From an uncultured Maribacter sp. (GTDB lineage: Bacteria > Bacteroidota > Bacteroidia > Flavobacteriales > Flavobacteriaceae): DNA of 64,000 bases. The notes beneath the pieces were generated by a model that ran no database searches, was not told where the DNA came from, and was given only the letters and a program-made list of their open reading frames with translations. This document shows, in pieces, positions 16,444-24,799 of the stretch. The stretch covers positions 434,001 through 498,000 of the forward strand of contig CANNFY010000001.1 in assembly GCA_947504045.1 (NCBI GenBank), read 5' to 3'. How positions within the stretch are numbered: the stretch's first letter is position 1; every line of letters starts with the position of its first letter. The translations under genes and the position numbers were made by a program.

Positions 16444-17298
16444 TTAATTAATTTTATTGGGTGCTCTTAATATTTGAAATTCTTTTACCAGACTTTCAAA
16501 TAATTCATTTTTTTCTAGCACCTCAGCCTCATCCTCATCTTGAGTAGCATCTAAAAGCTCTTCTTGGTAATTATAAAGAGACCATTTAGAATTATTGTAT
16601 TCTAAAGCAGTAAGATTTTCTATCCAATCTCCAGAATTTAAATACATAACACTGCCTTTATCGTTTTTAATTTTTCTCATTTCTGGCTGGTGTATATGAC
16701 CACATATTACATAATCATAAGCGTTCTCAATAGCAATATCGGCTGCAATTTGTTCAAAATTATTAATGAATTTTACTGCAGATTTTACACTGTTTTTTAT
16801 TTTTTTAGACATAGAAACTGGGCCTTTGCCTAATTTTTTACTTATAAAGTTTACTGCCCTATTTAAAATAATAAGTAAGTCGTACCCTTGAGCGCCTAAT
16901 TTTGCTATCCATTTAGAATGCTGCATAGTAACATCAAAAACATCGCCATGAAAAAACCACATTTTTTTATTATCCACAGTTAATAACACTTTATTTACTA
17001 TAGAAAACGACCCCAACTTAAAGCCCACAAATTTTCGAAGCATTTCATCATGATTACCCGTTACATAATGAACTTTTACCCCTTTAGATATCCATTCCAT
17101 TATTAACTTAATTATTTTCATGTGTGCCTTGGGCCAATACCTTTTTTTAAATTGCCAAATATCTATTATATCACCATTTAAAATAACTTCTTTTGGTTTT
17201 ATAGATTTTAAATACTTATGAAGTTCCTTTGCATGGCAACCATATGTACCTAAGTGCACATCTGATATGACCACTAGATCAACCTGCCTCTTTTTCAT
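16444..17298 (-). CDS. Metallophosphoesterase, UDP-2,3-diacylglucosamine diphosphatase family
   Basis: A 284-residue calcineurin-like phosphoesterase. The metal-binding motifs are in order: SDVHLG near 12-17, NGDIID near 41-46, GNHDE near 81-85, FHGD near 115, and the late GHIHQPE near 198-204. The sequence is closest in style to the LpxH-like UDP-2,3-diacylglucosamine diphosphatase family, but the 284-residue length and an acidic C-terminal tail (DATQDEDEAEVLEKNE) differ from classical LpxH. Substrate therefore remains uncertain. It is first of the three clear genes of this leftward cluster. Confidence 0.8.
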   Translation of the reverse strand: MKKRQVDLVVISDVHLGTYGCHAKELHKYLKSIKPKEVILNGDIIDIWQFKKRYWPKAHMKIIKLIMEWISKGVKVHYVTGNHDEMLRKFVGFKLGSFSIVNKVLLTVDNKKMWFFHGDVFDVTMQHSKWIAKLGAQGYDLLIILNRAVNFISKKLGKGPVSMSKKIKNSVKSAVKFINNFEQIAADIAIENAYDYVICGHIHQPEMRKIKNDKGSVMYLNSGDWIENLTALEYNNSKWSLYNYQEELLDATQDEDEAEVLEKNELFESLVKEFQILRAPNKIN

Positions 17299-17420
17299 AA
17301 AATAGTTTTGATGGTATTTTTGTGTATTCTCTTAAATTTTAATGGAGAATAATAAGTACTTAATTGCGTAATTAAAATATTTACAATCCAAGTAGAAATA
17401 GCTAATAGAATTATTTTCAT
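17295..17420 (-). CDS. Possible 41-residue membrane peptide upstream of the phosphoesterase
   Basis: A short frame from ATG 17420 to TGA 17295 encodes 41 residues: an N-terminal hydrophobic segment (KIILLAISTWIVNILIT) followed by a basic tail (KFKRIHKNTIK). Its TGA overlaps the ATG of the phosphoesterase gene as ATGA, the usual form of translational coupling. Against it, a TACTTTTG promoter-like element at 17430-17423 would place the transcription start inside the frame. It may be a real small membrane protein or a chance frame. Confidence 0.35.
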   Translation of the reverse strand: MKIILLAISTWIVNILITQLSTYYSPLKFKRIHKNTIKTIL

Positions 17421-17606
17421 TACAAAAGTATGTAATGCAAAATTCTACATAATTTACTTATAACTAGTAAGCAAAGGTTTATTTTTAAGTTACTACATTG
17501 TTAAAGAAGGCGCTCTAATGTTATTTTAAAAACACAAAATTACATAGCTACACAACAACAATTGCTTGTTACGCAACAATACTTTTTTATACTCTAAGTC
17601 TCCTAG

Positions 17607-17706
17607 TATATTTACAGTGTAATTAAAACGAAATAATAATTTTTCATTTTCATATAGTGTTCTCGTAAAAGAGCTTTATCTTAATTGATAAAGCTCTTTT
17701 TAGTTT
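17607..17706 (+). ncRNA. Candidate small RNA, 88-nt repeat family, copy 1
   Basis: A TATATTTA promoter-like element (17607-17614) is followed by an 88-nt sequence (17618-17705) that recurs at 20152-20239 with a single base difference. It ends in a 14-bp perfect hairpin AAAAGAGCTTTATC/GATAAAGCTCTTTT (17667-17700) and a T run. The region has no open frame of note. A promoter, a conserved body and an intrinsic terminator together suggest a small RNA of roughly 85-90 nt on the plus strand. The hairpin may also end the oxidoreductase transcript on the other strand. Confidence 0.5.
17667..17701. terminator. Strong hairpin terminator, 14-bp stem
   Basis: Perfect stem AAAAGAGCTTTATC / GATAAAGCTCTTTT around TTAATT, with T-runs on both strands. 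It lies 20 nt past the stop of the oxidoreductase gene on the minus strand and at the end of the candidate small RNA on the plus strand. Confidence 0.8.
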
Positions 17707-17720
17707 TATACACTACTTTT

Positions 17721-20021
17721 TTATTTAGATGTACTAATCTTAACTTTTACAGACTTACTTATTGGCGTATTACTTTTGTCTGCGTATTGATTATATGGCA
17801 CTACTATATTTGTTTCTGGATAATACGCAGCAATATTACCTCTAGGAATTTTGTAGGCTACAATTTTAAAATTAGTTGCTGTACGTTTCTTATTATCATA
17901 AAAACTAGTAATATCTACTATTTGTAAAGGAGAAAACCCTTGTTGCTTTATATCTTCAGGATTCATAAAGAGCACTCTTCTTTCATTATAAACACCTCTA
18001 TACCTATCATCTAAGCCGTATATAGTGGTGTTAAATTGATCATGGGAACGTATGGTCATCAACAAAAACTCATCTTTTTCTAAATTATGACTAGGTAATT
18101 TGTTAATAGACATTTGCGCTCTGCCATTTGGCAGCATACTAAAATCTAGCTCTCTGGCATTATGAGGCAAATAATACCCCTTTCCTTTTGATCTATCTTT
18201 TGTATTATTATACCCTTTTATTACTTGATCTATCTTCGTTCGTATTAGTTCATAATCATTTGCCATTGCTCTCCAAGGCACAGAATGATTATCTGTAAGA
18301 TGCGTAGCTGCTATTTCTGCAATAATTTCTGGCTCACTTTTTATGGCTCCGGAAGCGGGTTTTAATATTCCCATAGACTGGCGCACTCTACCCATACTAT
18401 TTTCTATAGTTACATAGCGTTGCTTGCCATTTTTAATATCTTTTTCTGAGCGCCCAAAAGTGGGTAACAAAAGTGCAGTTTTACCAGTAACCAAATGGGT
18501 TCTGTTTAATTTAGTACTTATTTGCACCGTTAAATTACATTGCTCTATTGCTTCTGCGGTATATTGTGTATCAGATGCTGCCATTAAAAAATTACCTCCT
18601 AAACACATAAAAAACTTAGCCTTACCCTCGTGCATTGCATGTATTGCCTCAACAGTATCATAACCTTCTTTTGTAGGCGCATTAAACCCTAAGTGTTGTT
18701 TAATACGCGTATTTAAATCTTTATTTACAAAGTGCATAATACCTACACTACGGTCTCCTTGTACATTACTATGACCACGAACAGGACAGGTACCTGTATT
18801 AGGTTTACCTATAGCTCCTTTTAACAAAAGAATATTTACAAACTCTTTTATATTCTCAACACCATTTTTGTGTTGGGTAAGCCCCATTGCCCAACAAATA
18901 ATAATTTTACTATTTGTTGCTAATAACTTTACTGTTTCTTCTATTTTTTCTTTACTAACCCCACTTTTAGAAAGGAGTTCTTCTTCGTCATAATTTTCAA
19001 TATCAGCCATTAAGGCTTCATAACCATCCGTATATTTTTTAATAAAATCATGATCAAAAACACCTTTATTTAGTTTGTCTAGAATAGCTAATTTTTTAAT
19101 TAAGAGTTTTGCAATTGCTATATCTTGATTAATTTTTACCGGTAAATGTATATCGGCTATATCTTGCCCTGGGCCAAAAACTCCTTTTAAATTTTGAGGG
19201 TTTTTAAAGTTAACTAAGCCTGCTTCTTCTAAAGGATTTATACTTATTACTTTTCCTCCATTTTCTTTACACTTTTCTAAAGCCGATAGCATTCTAGGAT
19301 GATTAGTTCCAGGGTTTTGCCCTGCAACAATAATTACCTCTGCCTCATAAAAATCTTCTAATGTAGCAGAGCCTTTACCCATACCTAACGTTTCGCTAAG
19401 AGCCACACCACTAGATTCGTGACACATATTAGAACAATCTGGCATATTATTAGTACCTAATGCTCTTGCAAACATGCCGTATAAAAAAGCTGCTTCGTTA
19501 CTAGAACGACCCGAAGTATAAAAAACTGCCTGATCCGGAGAGCTTAACTTTTTTAATTCTTCGGATATTAAAGTATAAGATTCTTGCCAAGTTATAGGTT
19601 CATAATGAACACTGTTTGCACGAAGAACCATTGGCTCTGTAATTCTTCCAAATTTATTTAATTGATAATCGGTAAGTTCAGAAAGTTTTTCAACAGAGTT
19701 TTCTTTAAAAAAAGAAGCATTAATTTGCGATGATGTAGCTTCATCTGCTAAAGCTTTAACTCCATTTTCACAATATTCTGCAAAATTAGATTGCTTATCT
19801 GGAATAGGCCACGCACAACTAGGGCATTCAAAACCTTTATCTTGATTCATTTGCAATAAAGCCCCCATAGACTTTATTACACCCATTTCTTTAAAACCAT
19901 GCTTAAGTGCTTCTTTTACACCCAACATACCTGCTGCTTTTTTCATGGGACTCTCCAATCTTAAATCTAAAAAATCTTTAGAACCACTTATAGAAACTTT
20001 TCTTCTAAAACTTGAAGCCAT
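17721..20021 (-). CDS. FdhF/YdeP family molybdopterin oxidoreductase
   Basis: A 766-residue molybdopterin enzyme of the FdhF/YdeP type. The N-terminal ECPSCAWP segment near 64-71, the NMCHESSGVAL pterin-region motif near 190-200, and the C-terminal molybdopterin dinucleotide-binding domain (from about 640, including RSHDQFNTTIYG) are as in the family. The usual four-cysteine Fe-S cluster motif of formate dehydrogenases is not evident; only the CPSC pair is seen. It has no Tat signal and is likely cytosolic. The substrate of YdeP-type enzymes is unsettled. No fdhD or molybdenum cofactor gene is adjacent. The gene is flanked by two copies of an 88-nt repeat in direct orientation. Confidence 0.85.
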   Translation of the reverse strand: MASSFRRKVSISGSKDFLDLRLESPMKKAAGMLGVKEALKHGFKEMGVIKSMGALLQMNQDKGFECPSCAWPIPDKQSNFAEYCENGVKALADEATSSQINASFFKENSVEKLSELTDYQLNKFGRITEPMVLRANSVHYEPITWQESYTLISEELKKLSSPDQAVFYTSGRSSNEAAFLYGMFARALGTNNMPDCSNMCHESSGVALSETLGMGKGSATLEDFYEAEVIIVAGQNPGTNHPRMLSALEKCKENGGKVISINPLEEAGLVNFKNPQNLKGVFGPGQDIADIHLPVKINQDIAIAKLLIKKLAILDKLNKGVFDHDFIKKYTDGYEALMADIENYDEEELLSKSGVSKEKIEETVKLLATNSKIIICWAMGLTQHKNGVENIKEFVNILLLKGAIGKPNTGTCPVRGHSNVQGDRSVGIMHFVNKDLNTRIKQHLGFNAPTKEGYDTVEAIHAMHEGKAKFFMCLGGNFLMAASDTQYTAEAIEQCNLTVQISTKLNRTHLVTGKTALLLPTFGRSEKDIKNGKQRYVTIENSMGRVRQSMGILKPASGAIKSEPEIIAEIAATHLTDNHSVPWRAMANDYELIRTKIDQVIKGYNNTKDRSKGKGYYLPHNARELDFSMLPNGRAQMSINKLPSHNLEKDEFLLMTIRSHDQFNTTIYGLDDRYRGVYNERRVLFMNPEDIKQQGFSPLQIVDITSFYDNKKRTATNFKIVAYKIPRGNIAAYYPETNIVVPYNQYADKSNTPISKSVKVKISTSK

Positions 20022-20140
20022 ATAACCAAATTATTTATTAGTTAGAAATGTTTTTGAGTACAAAAAATCAAAAATAACAGGGTTTACCACAAATAACTAG
20101 ACATACACATCATTTCTTTTAAAATAATGTATCATCATTA

Positions 20141-20240
20141 TATATTTATATTGTAATTAAAACGAAATAATAATTTTTCATTTTCATATAGTGTTCTCGT
20201 AAAAGAGCTTTGTCTTAATTGATAAAGCTCTTTTTAGTTT
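20141..20240 (+). ncRNA. Candidate small RNA, 88-nt repeat family, copy 2
   Basis: TATATTTA at 20141-20148 precedes an 88-nt body (20152-20239) identical to copy 1 except for one base in the terminator stem, where A-T becomes G-T and pairing is kept. The hairpin spans 20201-20234 and is followed by T5AGTTT. That the two copies differ most upstream of the -7 element, and hardly at all within the putative transcript, argues that the transcript itself is conserved. Confidence 0.5.
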
Positions 20241-20355
20241 AATAAAAAGAATATTTTACTGCTATTTACTTTTTGTTTACATACACCATATTCAAAGACC
20301 ACATAATATAACATTAAATTAAATATTGAATAACCTTTCCCTTCAATAGATATAA

Positions 20356-20435
20356 TAATTTTGAAAGGTTCTATTATGTTAATTAATATCTAATTAACGC
20401 ATATTAAAACCGATATTCGTATCGGTTTTTTTATT
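20356..20435 (+). ncRNA. Candidate small RNA, ACCGAT-hairpin family, copy 2
   Basis: A TAATTTTG -7 element (20356-20363) is followed by GAAAGGTTCT-ATTATGTTA, similar to GAAACGTTCTTATGTTA in copy 1 (13990-14006). Then come an 8-bp inverted repeat GTTAATTA/TAATTAAC (20378-20398) and the hairpin AAAACCGATA-TTCG-TATCGGTTTT (20406-20429) with a T tail. The shared body and the compensatory pair change in the hairpin suggest a structured short RNA. The hairpin also lies 20 nt beyond the stop of the convergent GNAT gene. Confidence 0.4.
20405..20432. terminator. Hairpin terminator near GNAT gene
   Basis: Stem AAAACCGATA/TATCGGTTTT with loop TTCG and a T tract on the plus side, A-rich on the other. 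It can terminate the GNAT gene from the minus strand as well as the upstream small RNA candidate. Confidence 0.7.
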
Positions 20436-20453
20436 TTATAATTGGTAGTAAAA

Positions 20454-20945
20454 CTAATTTTGGCCAACCAACTTACTTCGTCTTTCAAATAAAACATTGT
20501 CTTTCCATACGCCATGTAGTTTGCCTATACGCTCTCTAGTACCAATACACCTAAATCCCATTTTTTTATGAAGGGCTATACTTGCTTTATTTTCAGGAAA
20601 AACACCAGATTGTATGGTCCAAAGTCCTTGCTTTTCACTTTCTAAAATTAAATTTTGCATTAACAATTTACCTACTCCTAAACCTCTACTTTCTTTACCT
20701 ACATAAATACTTATTTCGGCAACACCACCATAAACACATCTACCAGAAACTGGAGAAAGCGCTGCCCATCCCAAAATTTTCTCATTAGTAACCGCAACAA
20801 ATCTTCCGATTTTTAAATGTGAAATATCCCAATCGGTATAACTTGGAACATTAGTTTCAAAAGTTGCTAATTGTGTATCTATACCTTCTTTATAAATATT
20901 GGCAACCATCTGCCAATCTTCTTTAAGCATACTACGTATTACCAT
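20454..20945 (-). CDS. GNAT N-acetyltransferase, phosphinothricin acetyltransferase-like
   Basis: A 163-residue GNAT protein. The acetyl-CoA binding loop is ESRGLGVGKLL near 84-94, and the C-terminal HKKMGFRCIGTRERIGKLHGVWKD region is typical of the Pat/bar subgroup. These enzymes acetylate the amino group of phosphinothricin, methionine sulfone or related amino acids. In ordinary bacteria the natural substrate is usually unknown. No resistance context is visible, so it is probably a housekeeping or detoxification acetyltransferase. Confidence 0.85.
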   Translation of the reverse strand: MVIRSMLKEDWQMVANIYKEGIDTQLATFETNVPSYTDWDISHLKIGRFVAVTNEKILGWAALSPVSGRCVYGGVAEISIYVGKESRGLGVGKLLMQNLILESEKQGLWTIQSGVFPENKASIALHKKMGFRCIGTRERIGKLHGVWKDNVLFERRSKLVGQN

Positions 20946-21145
20946 AATTAAATATTTTATCGTAATAATACGATTAAATAGGTTTAAAAAAAAGCAGAAT
21001 TAGTACTTTTCTTGTTTTAGTAGCTAAATTTATAATTTAAACACGCATTGTTTTTTACATAAGATAAATTAGCATTATAAATCTAACTAAAGAATAGTAC
21101 ACACTGATTATCAATACACTATCAAAAAAATATATTATAAAATAC

Positions 21146-21159
21146 ATACCTATAGGTAT
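21146..21159. promoter_or_regulatory. 14-bp palindrome in intergenic gap
   Basis: ATACCTATAGGTAT is a perfect palindrome in the 287-nt gap between the GNAT gene and the DUF1801 gene. The rest of the gap is AT-rich and shows no frame. Operator function is possible but unsupported beyond symmetry. Confidence 0.25.
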
Positions 21160-21190
21160 ATTATACCATTTGGTTTGCATAAAAATTAAA

Positions 21191-21217
21191 AAAAGTCCTG
21201 TAAATTGGACGTTTTTT
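21191..21217 (-). terminator. Terminator downstream of the first DUF1801 gene
   Basis: On the minus strand GTCC-AATTTACA-GGAC is followed by TTTTTTTAATTTTT, 16 nt beyond the stop codon at 21233. The short stem makes it moderate in strength. Confidence 0.5.
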
Positions 21218-21232
21218 GACTATAAAATATTT

Positions 21233-21688
21233 TTATTTTTTTGTGTTTTTCTCATATAAATTTACCCAATCTTTTACCGTCATTTTGGCAACCAACTCTT
21301 TAATTAAACCATACGGTATATCATTCATGTTTTTAAAACGTATGCAACTTTTACCCATATCTAATTTTGTTTTACAGTATTTAGGATACTCTGCAACAAA
21401 CCAATTATACAAGGTAGAATCTGCATATATTCCAGAATGATATAGTGCAATATAATTTTTTTGAGAAGCTAAATTTATAAAAGGTAATGGAAGTTTAGGG
21501 TTACAATGGTAGCCATCGGGGTAAATAGAATGTGGCACAACATAACCTAACATTTTATAATTAATACATTCTAAAAAACCTTCTGGTAAATTAGCCTTTA
21601 TTATAATACGGATTTTAGAAACTATTTCTTTTCTTTCTTCTGGGAGTTCTTTTATATATTCTTCAGGAGTGGTGGCATTAGATGTCAT
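21233..21688 (-). CDS. DUF1801 (YdhG-like) family protein
   Basis: A 151-residue cytosolic protein of the DUF1801 / YdhG-YjbR-like group. The N-terminal TPEEYIKELPEERKEIVSKIR segment and the central KMLGYVVPHS, PLPFINLASQKNYIALYH segments are characteristic. The molecular function of the family is unknown. A second, shorter DUF1801-like gene lies 51 nt upstream on the same strand. Confidence 0.75.
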   Translation of the reverse strand: MTSNATTPEEYIKELPEERKEIVSKIRIIIKANLPEGFLECINYKMLGYVVPHSIYPDGYHCNPKLPLPFINLASQKNYIALYHSGIYADSTLYNWFVAEYPKYCKTKLDMGKSCIRFKNMNDIPYGLIKELVAKMTVKDWVNLYEKNTKK

Positions 21689-21739
21689 CTATATAAAAAT
21701 TAAAGGTTACAGTATAAAGTTACTAAAATTAGTATACCC

Positions 21740-22093
21740 TTATGATCCTTTTTTATAGATACTTAAAGCGGTTTGTAATACTAAATTTAGCTTCTTAATT
21801 GGCAAGTCTTTGTGTGGGTTTACTCTAAATATTTTCATTTTACCACGATTACCACTTTCTAAATCTGGATGATTAAGTTTTGCCCCATCAACAAATAAAA
21901 TATAAGGCTCCGTAGTTTTTTTATCAACCCATAAGTATACCAGCATTTTGTTTAAGTAACAAAAGCATGGCATTCCGTATTTTTTTGTTTCGGTTATATG
22001 TTCGTCTTGCTTAAGAATAATATTGCGTAGCGCAAGCAAACAACTTTTGTTTGGTTCTTGTTTACTTAAATAAAAATCTTCGTTCAGACTCAT
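21740..22093 (-). CDS. DUF1801-like protein, short
   Basis: A 117-residue soluble protein with a KKYGMPCFCYLNKMLVYLWVDKK core like the DUF1801 fold, lacking the longer N-terminal helix of its downstream neighbour. No catalytic motif is recognisable. It lies 9 nt after the dehydrogenase gene and 51 nt before another DUF1801 gene, so the three may be co-transcribed. Function not known. Confidence 0.7.
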   Translation of the reverse strand: MSLNEDFYLSKQEPNKSCLLALRNIILKQDEHITETKKYGMPCFCYLNKMLVYLWVDKKTTEPYILFVDGAKLNHPDLESGNRGKMKIFRVNPHKDLPIKKLNLVLQTALSIYKKGS

Positions 22094-22102
22094 GGTAATA
22101 AG

Positions 22103-23041
22103 TTAACAAAACTTGGCCTTAACTTTATCTACAATAGTTTGCGCTAATTTAATCTTACTTTCTACAGTCCAACCTGCTACATGAGGACTTAATAATACTT
22201 TATCCGAATTAATTAAATATTGAAAAGCTTCGGGCATATTTGTATTAACAAACATATTTTCAAAAGATGTTTTTTCATATTCTAAAACATCTAAACCAGC
22301 TCCTAATATCTTTTTTTCTTCTAGTGCCTCTACTAAATCGGTAGTTTTAATGCATTTACCACGTGCCGTATTTATGATCCAAAAAGGCTTATGAAATTTA
22401 GAAATAAAATCTTTATTAATCATTCCTATTGTTAATTCTGTTTGTGGCACATGTAAACAAAGCACATCGGTTCTTTGTTGTAATTCTAATATTCCTACTT
22501 GTCTTGCGTCTTCATTACCTACTCCTCCTAAAATATCATAACAAATAACGTCTACATCAAAACCTCTAAGCTTTTTTGCAAATGCTTTTCCCATATTGCC
22601 ATAACCAATAATACCAACGGTTAAACCGTCTAGCTCTACGCCTCTATTACCTTCTCTATCCCATTTTCCAGAACGAACTTCTTTATCTGCAGTATTAAGC
22701 TTATTAAATAAAGCTAACAACATACCTAAAGCATGTTCGCCAACTGCATTTCTATTTCCTTCTGGAGCAGATGCTAAAAAAACACCTTTTTGTTTTGCAT
22801 AAGCTGTATCAATATTTTCTAATCCGGCACCTAACCTTCCAATAAATTTTAGATTAGTAGCTTTATCTAAAAAAGTTTTATCAATAGTAAATCTGCTTCT
22901 AATTATTATACCATCATATAAGTGTAATTTTTCTTCTATCTCTTTTTTTGATGCTGTATAATCCTCGTCATTTTTAAAGCCTAACGCATTAAATTGTTCT
23001 ATTATTAATGGATGGTTTATATCTAAATGTAATACTCTCAT
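22103..23041 (-). CDS. D-2-hydroxyacid dehydrogenase (phosphoglycerate dehydrogenase-like)
   Basis: A 312-residue NAD-dependent dehydrogenase. The Rossmann glycine motif GIIGYGNMGKAF is near 142-153, the catalytic Arg lies in NTARGKCI near 222-229, the Glu in the GLDVLEYE segment and the His in SPHVAGWT near 287-294. The length and lack of an ACT domain fit short 2-hydroxyacid dehydrogenases such as glycerate, glyoxylate or phosphoglycerate dehydrogenase. No serine pathway genes are adjacent, so the substrate is open. A 3-nt gap to the cupin gene indicates one transcript. Confidence 0.85.
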   Translation of the reverse strand: MRVLHLDINHPLIIEQFNALGFKNDEDYTASKKEIEEKLHLYDGIIIRSRFTIDKTFLDKATNLKFIGRLGAGLENIDTAYAKQKGVFLASAPEGNRNAVGEHALGMLLALFNKLNTADKEVRSGKWDREGNRGVELDGLTVGIIGYGNMGKAFAKKLRGFDVDVICYDILGGVGNEDARQVGILELQQRTDVLCLHVPQTELTIGMINKDFISKFHKPFWIINTARGKCIKTTDLVEALEEKKILGAGLDVLEYEKTSFENMFVNTNMPEAFQYLINSDKVLLSPHVAGWTVESKIKLAQTIVDKVKAKFC

Positions 23042-23044
23042 AAT

Positions 23045-23410
23045 TTAAATTCTTGGGTAGGTAGTTTGTGTTTTTGCATGTTTTACTTTTCCGGTATGTG
23101 CTGTAGAAAGTTTTTCAAAAAGAAGCACATGTACCACTTCTCCATTTTTTGTCATTGGATTATGCGCAACACCTTTAGGAACTACAATAATTTCTCCTTC
23201 ATTCACCACTTCTGTACGGTCTCTAAACTGCATATACAAAGTGCCTTTTACAACCTGAAACAACTCATCTTCATTCTCGTGTGCATGCCAAACAAACTCC
23301 CCTTTAAGTTTTGCTAATAAAACTTGCATATTATCTACAATAGCTATTTGATGCGGATGCCATTCTTTTACAAATTCTGCATGCTTAGCTTTAATATTTA
23401 TTGATTTCAT
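23045..23410 (-). CDS. Cupin domain protein
   Basis: A 121-residue single-domain cupin. Metal ligands are likely in the WHAHENEDE motif near 41-49 (two His and a Glu) and a late His in PKGVAHNPM near 78-86. Such small cupins may be mannose-6-phosphate isomerase-like enzymes or sugar/metal binding proteins; substrate is unknown. The next gene, the dehydrogenase, follows at 3 nt and may act in the same step. Confidence 0.75.
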   Translation of the reverse strand: MKSINIKAKHAEFVKEWHPHQIAIVDNMQVLLAKLKGEFVWHAHENEDELFQVVKGTLYMQFRDRTEVVNEGEIIVVPKGVAHNPMTKNGEVVHVLLFEKLSTAHTGKVKHAKTQTTYPRI

Positions 23411-23446
23411 AAAAAAAATTGAATAGGTAAGTTATTGCAAAAAGCA

Positions 23447-24799
23447 TTAAATTCCTAATACCAATTTGGCTATCCAGAAGTAAATTAATATCCCAAAAAT
23501 ATCGTTACTAGTAGTAATAAAAGGTCCTGTTGCAATTGCAGGATCTATTCCTTGCTTATTTAAAAACAAAGGAACAAAAGTTCCTATAAGCCCTGCAACA
23601 ATAATTACGACTACTAAAGATGCAGATATAGCAAATGCTGTATTTACATCGCCTTTAGTTACCCATACAAAAAGAAAAAGAAAAAGTGCTAAAATACAGC
23701 CGTTTAATGCAGCTAAAAGCATTTCTTTTATAAGTCTACTATTTATACTTCCTTTTACATCATCATTTGCAAGACCCTGAACTATTATAGCACTAGATTG
23801 CACACCTACATTACCTGCCATAGCCGCAATTAAAGGTGTAAAAAAGAATAGCACTGCATATTTATTAAACGTATCTTGAAAACCCTCCATAATTAAAAAG
23901 GCGCCAACACCTCCAATAAGCCCTAAAAACAACCAAGGCAAGCGAGCTCTGGTAAGTTCTAAAATACTATCATCTGCCTCTACATCTTGTGTTATACCTG
24001 CTGCTAATTGATAATCTTTATCGGCTTCTTCTTTTAAAACATCTACAATATCATCAATAGTAATTCTTCCTAACAAAGTTTTACTATTATCTACAACTGG
24101 TATGGCTTCTAAATCGTACTTAGACATTACTTTTGCAACATCTTCCACATTGTCTTCTACATTTACATAATCTACATTAGAAATGTATATGTCTGCTATT
24201 TTTTGTTCATTTTTGGCAACAATAAGGTCTTTTAAAGATAACCTGCCTACCAAAACTTCGTTTTTATTTACAACATAAACAGAGTGCACTCGGGTTACTT
24301 CTTCTGCTTGCCCTCTAATACGTCTTAAACAACCTGCTACGGTCCAAGTATCATAAACTTTTACAAGTTCTTTTGCCATTAACCCTCCTGCAGTATCTTC
24401 AGCATATTTGAGAAGCTCTTTAATTTCTTCTTTATGCTCTTCATCCTCTATATTAGAAATTACTTCTTTTTGGCGTTCTTCTGGTAATTCCGAAATTATA
24501 TCTACGGCATCATCGGTATCTAATTCCTCTAACTCTTCGGCAATTTCTTTAGACGATAAATTACCAAGAATAGACTCTCGTAAATCATCATCTACTTCCG
24601 TTAAAATTTCTGAAGTTTTATCGCTTTCTAAAAGTTTAATTAAATAAGTAGCTTCAACCTCATTTAATTCATTAACAACTTCTGCAACATCTGCATAATG
24701 CACCTCATCCAAAAGAGTTTCTAATTGAACATTCTTTTGGTTTTTAATTAACTGTTTTATTTCCTCTACAAGTTCTTCTGTAAGTTTAAACGGTGTCAT
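23447..24799 (-). CDS. mgtE: Magnesium transporter MgtE
   Basis: A 450-residue MgtE Mg2+ channel. The N-terminal cytosolic domain is a superhelix with many acidic residues ([13 protein letters not shown] near 91-103), then two CBS domains (about 135-255), then five predicted membrane helices from about 285 (including [21 protein letters not shown]). The start is set at the ATG at 24799, because the frame extension to 24805 would need a TTG. With this start it overlaps the rsmA stop codon by 14 nt. The rsmA-mgtE pair is common in Flavobacteriia. Uptake is gated by Mg2+ binding at the cytosolic domains. Confidence 0.93.
   Translation of the reverse strand: MTPFKLTEELVEEIKQLIKNQKNVQLETLLDEVHYADVAEVVNELNEVEATYLIKLLESDKTSEILTEVDDDLRESILGNLSSKEIAEELEELDTDDAVDIISELPEERQKEVISNIEDEEHKEEIKELLKYAEDTAGGLMAKELVKVYDTWTVAGCLRRIRGQAEEVTRVHSVYVVNKNEVLVGRLSLKDLIVAKNEQKIADIYISNVDYVNVEDNVEDVAKVMSKYDLEAIPVVDNSKTLLGRITIDDIVDVLKEEADKDYQLAAGITQDVEADDSILELTRARLPWLFLGLIGGVGAFLIMEGFQDTFNKYAVLFFFTPLIAAMAGNVGVQSSAIIVQGLANDDVKGSINSRLIKEMLLAALNGCILALFLFLFVWVTKGDVNTAFAISASLVVVIIVAGLIGTFVPLFLNKQGIDPAIATGPFITTSNDIFGILIYFWIAKLVLGI

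Larger units (their letters stand above)
17299..17720. other. Intergenic region with candidate small RNA
   Basis: This 422-nt stretch between the phosphoesterase and the oxidoreductase genes holds the possible 41-residue frame at its left end, about 150 nt of AT-rich sequence with no signal I can identify (17440-17600), and the repeat-type small RNA unit from 17607 to 17705. Confidence 0.6.
20022..20453. other. Intergenic region with two candidate small RNAs
   Basis: This 432-nt gap between the oxidoreductase and the GNAT gene holds a possible TATTTTTG -7 element for the oxidoreductase (20076-20069, minus strand), the second 88-nt repeat unit (20141-20240), about 90 nt without clear signals, and the second ACCGAT-hairpin unit (20356-20435). 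Confidence 0.6.

Noticed and set aside
17607-20240. The flanked oxidoreductase as a classical composite transposon
   Set aside because: The repeats are only 88 nt, carry no transposase and no terminal inverted repeats; small RNA duplication or homologous recombination is more likely.
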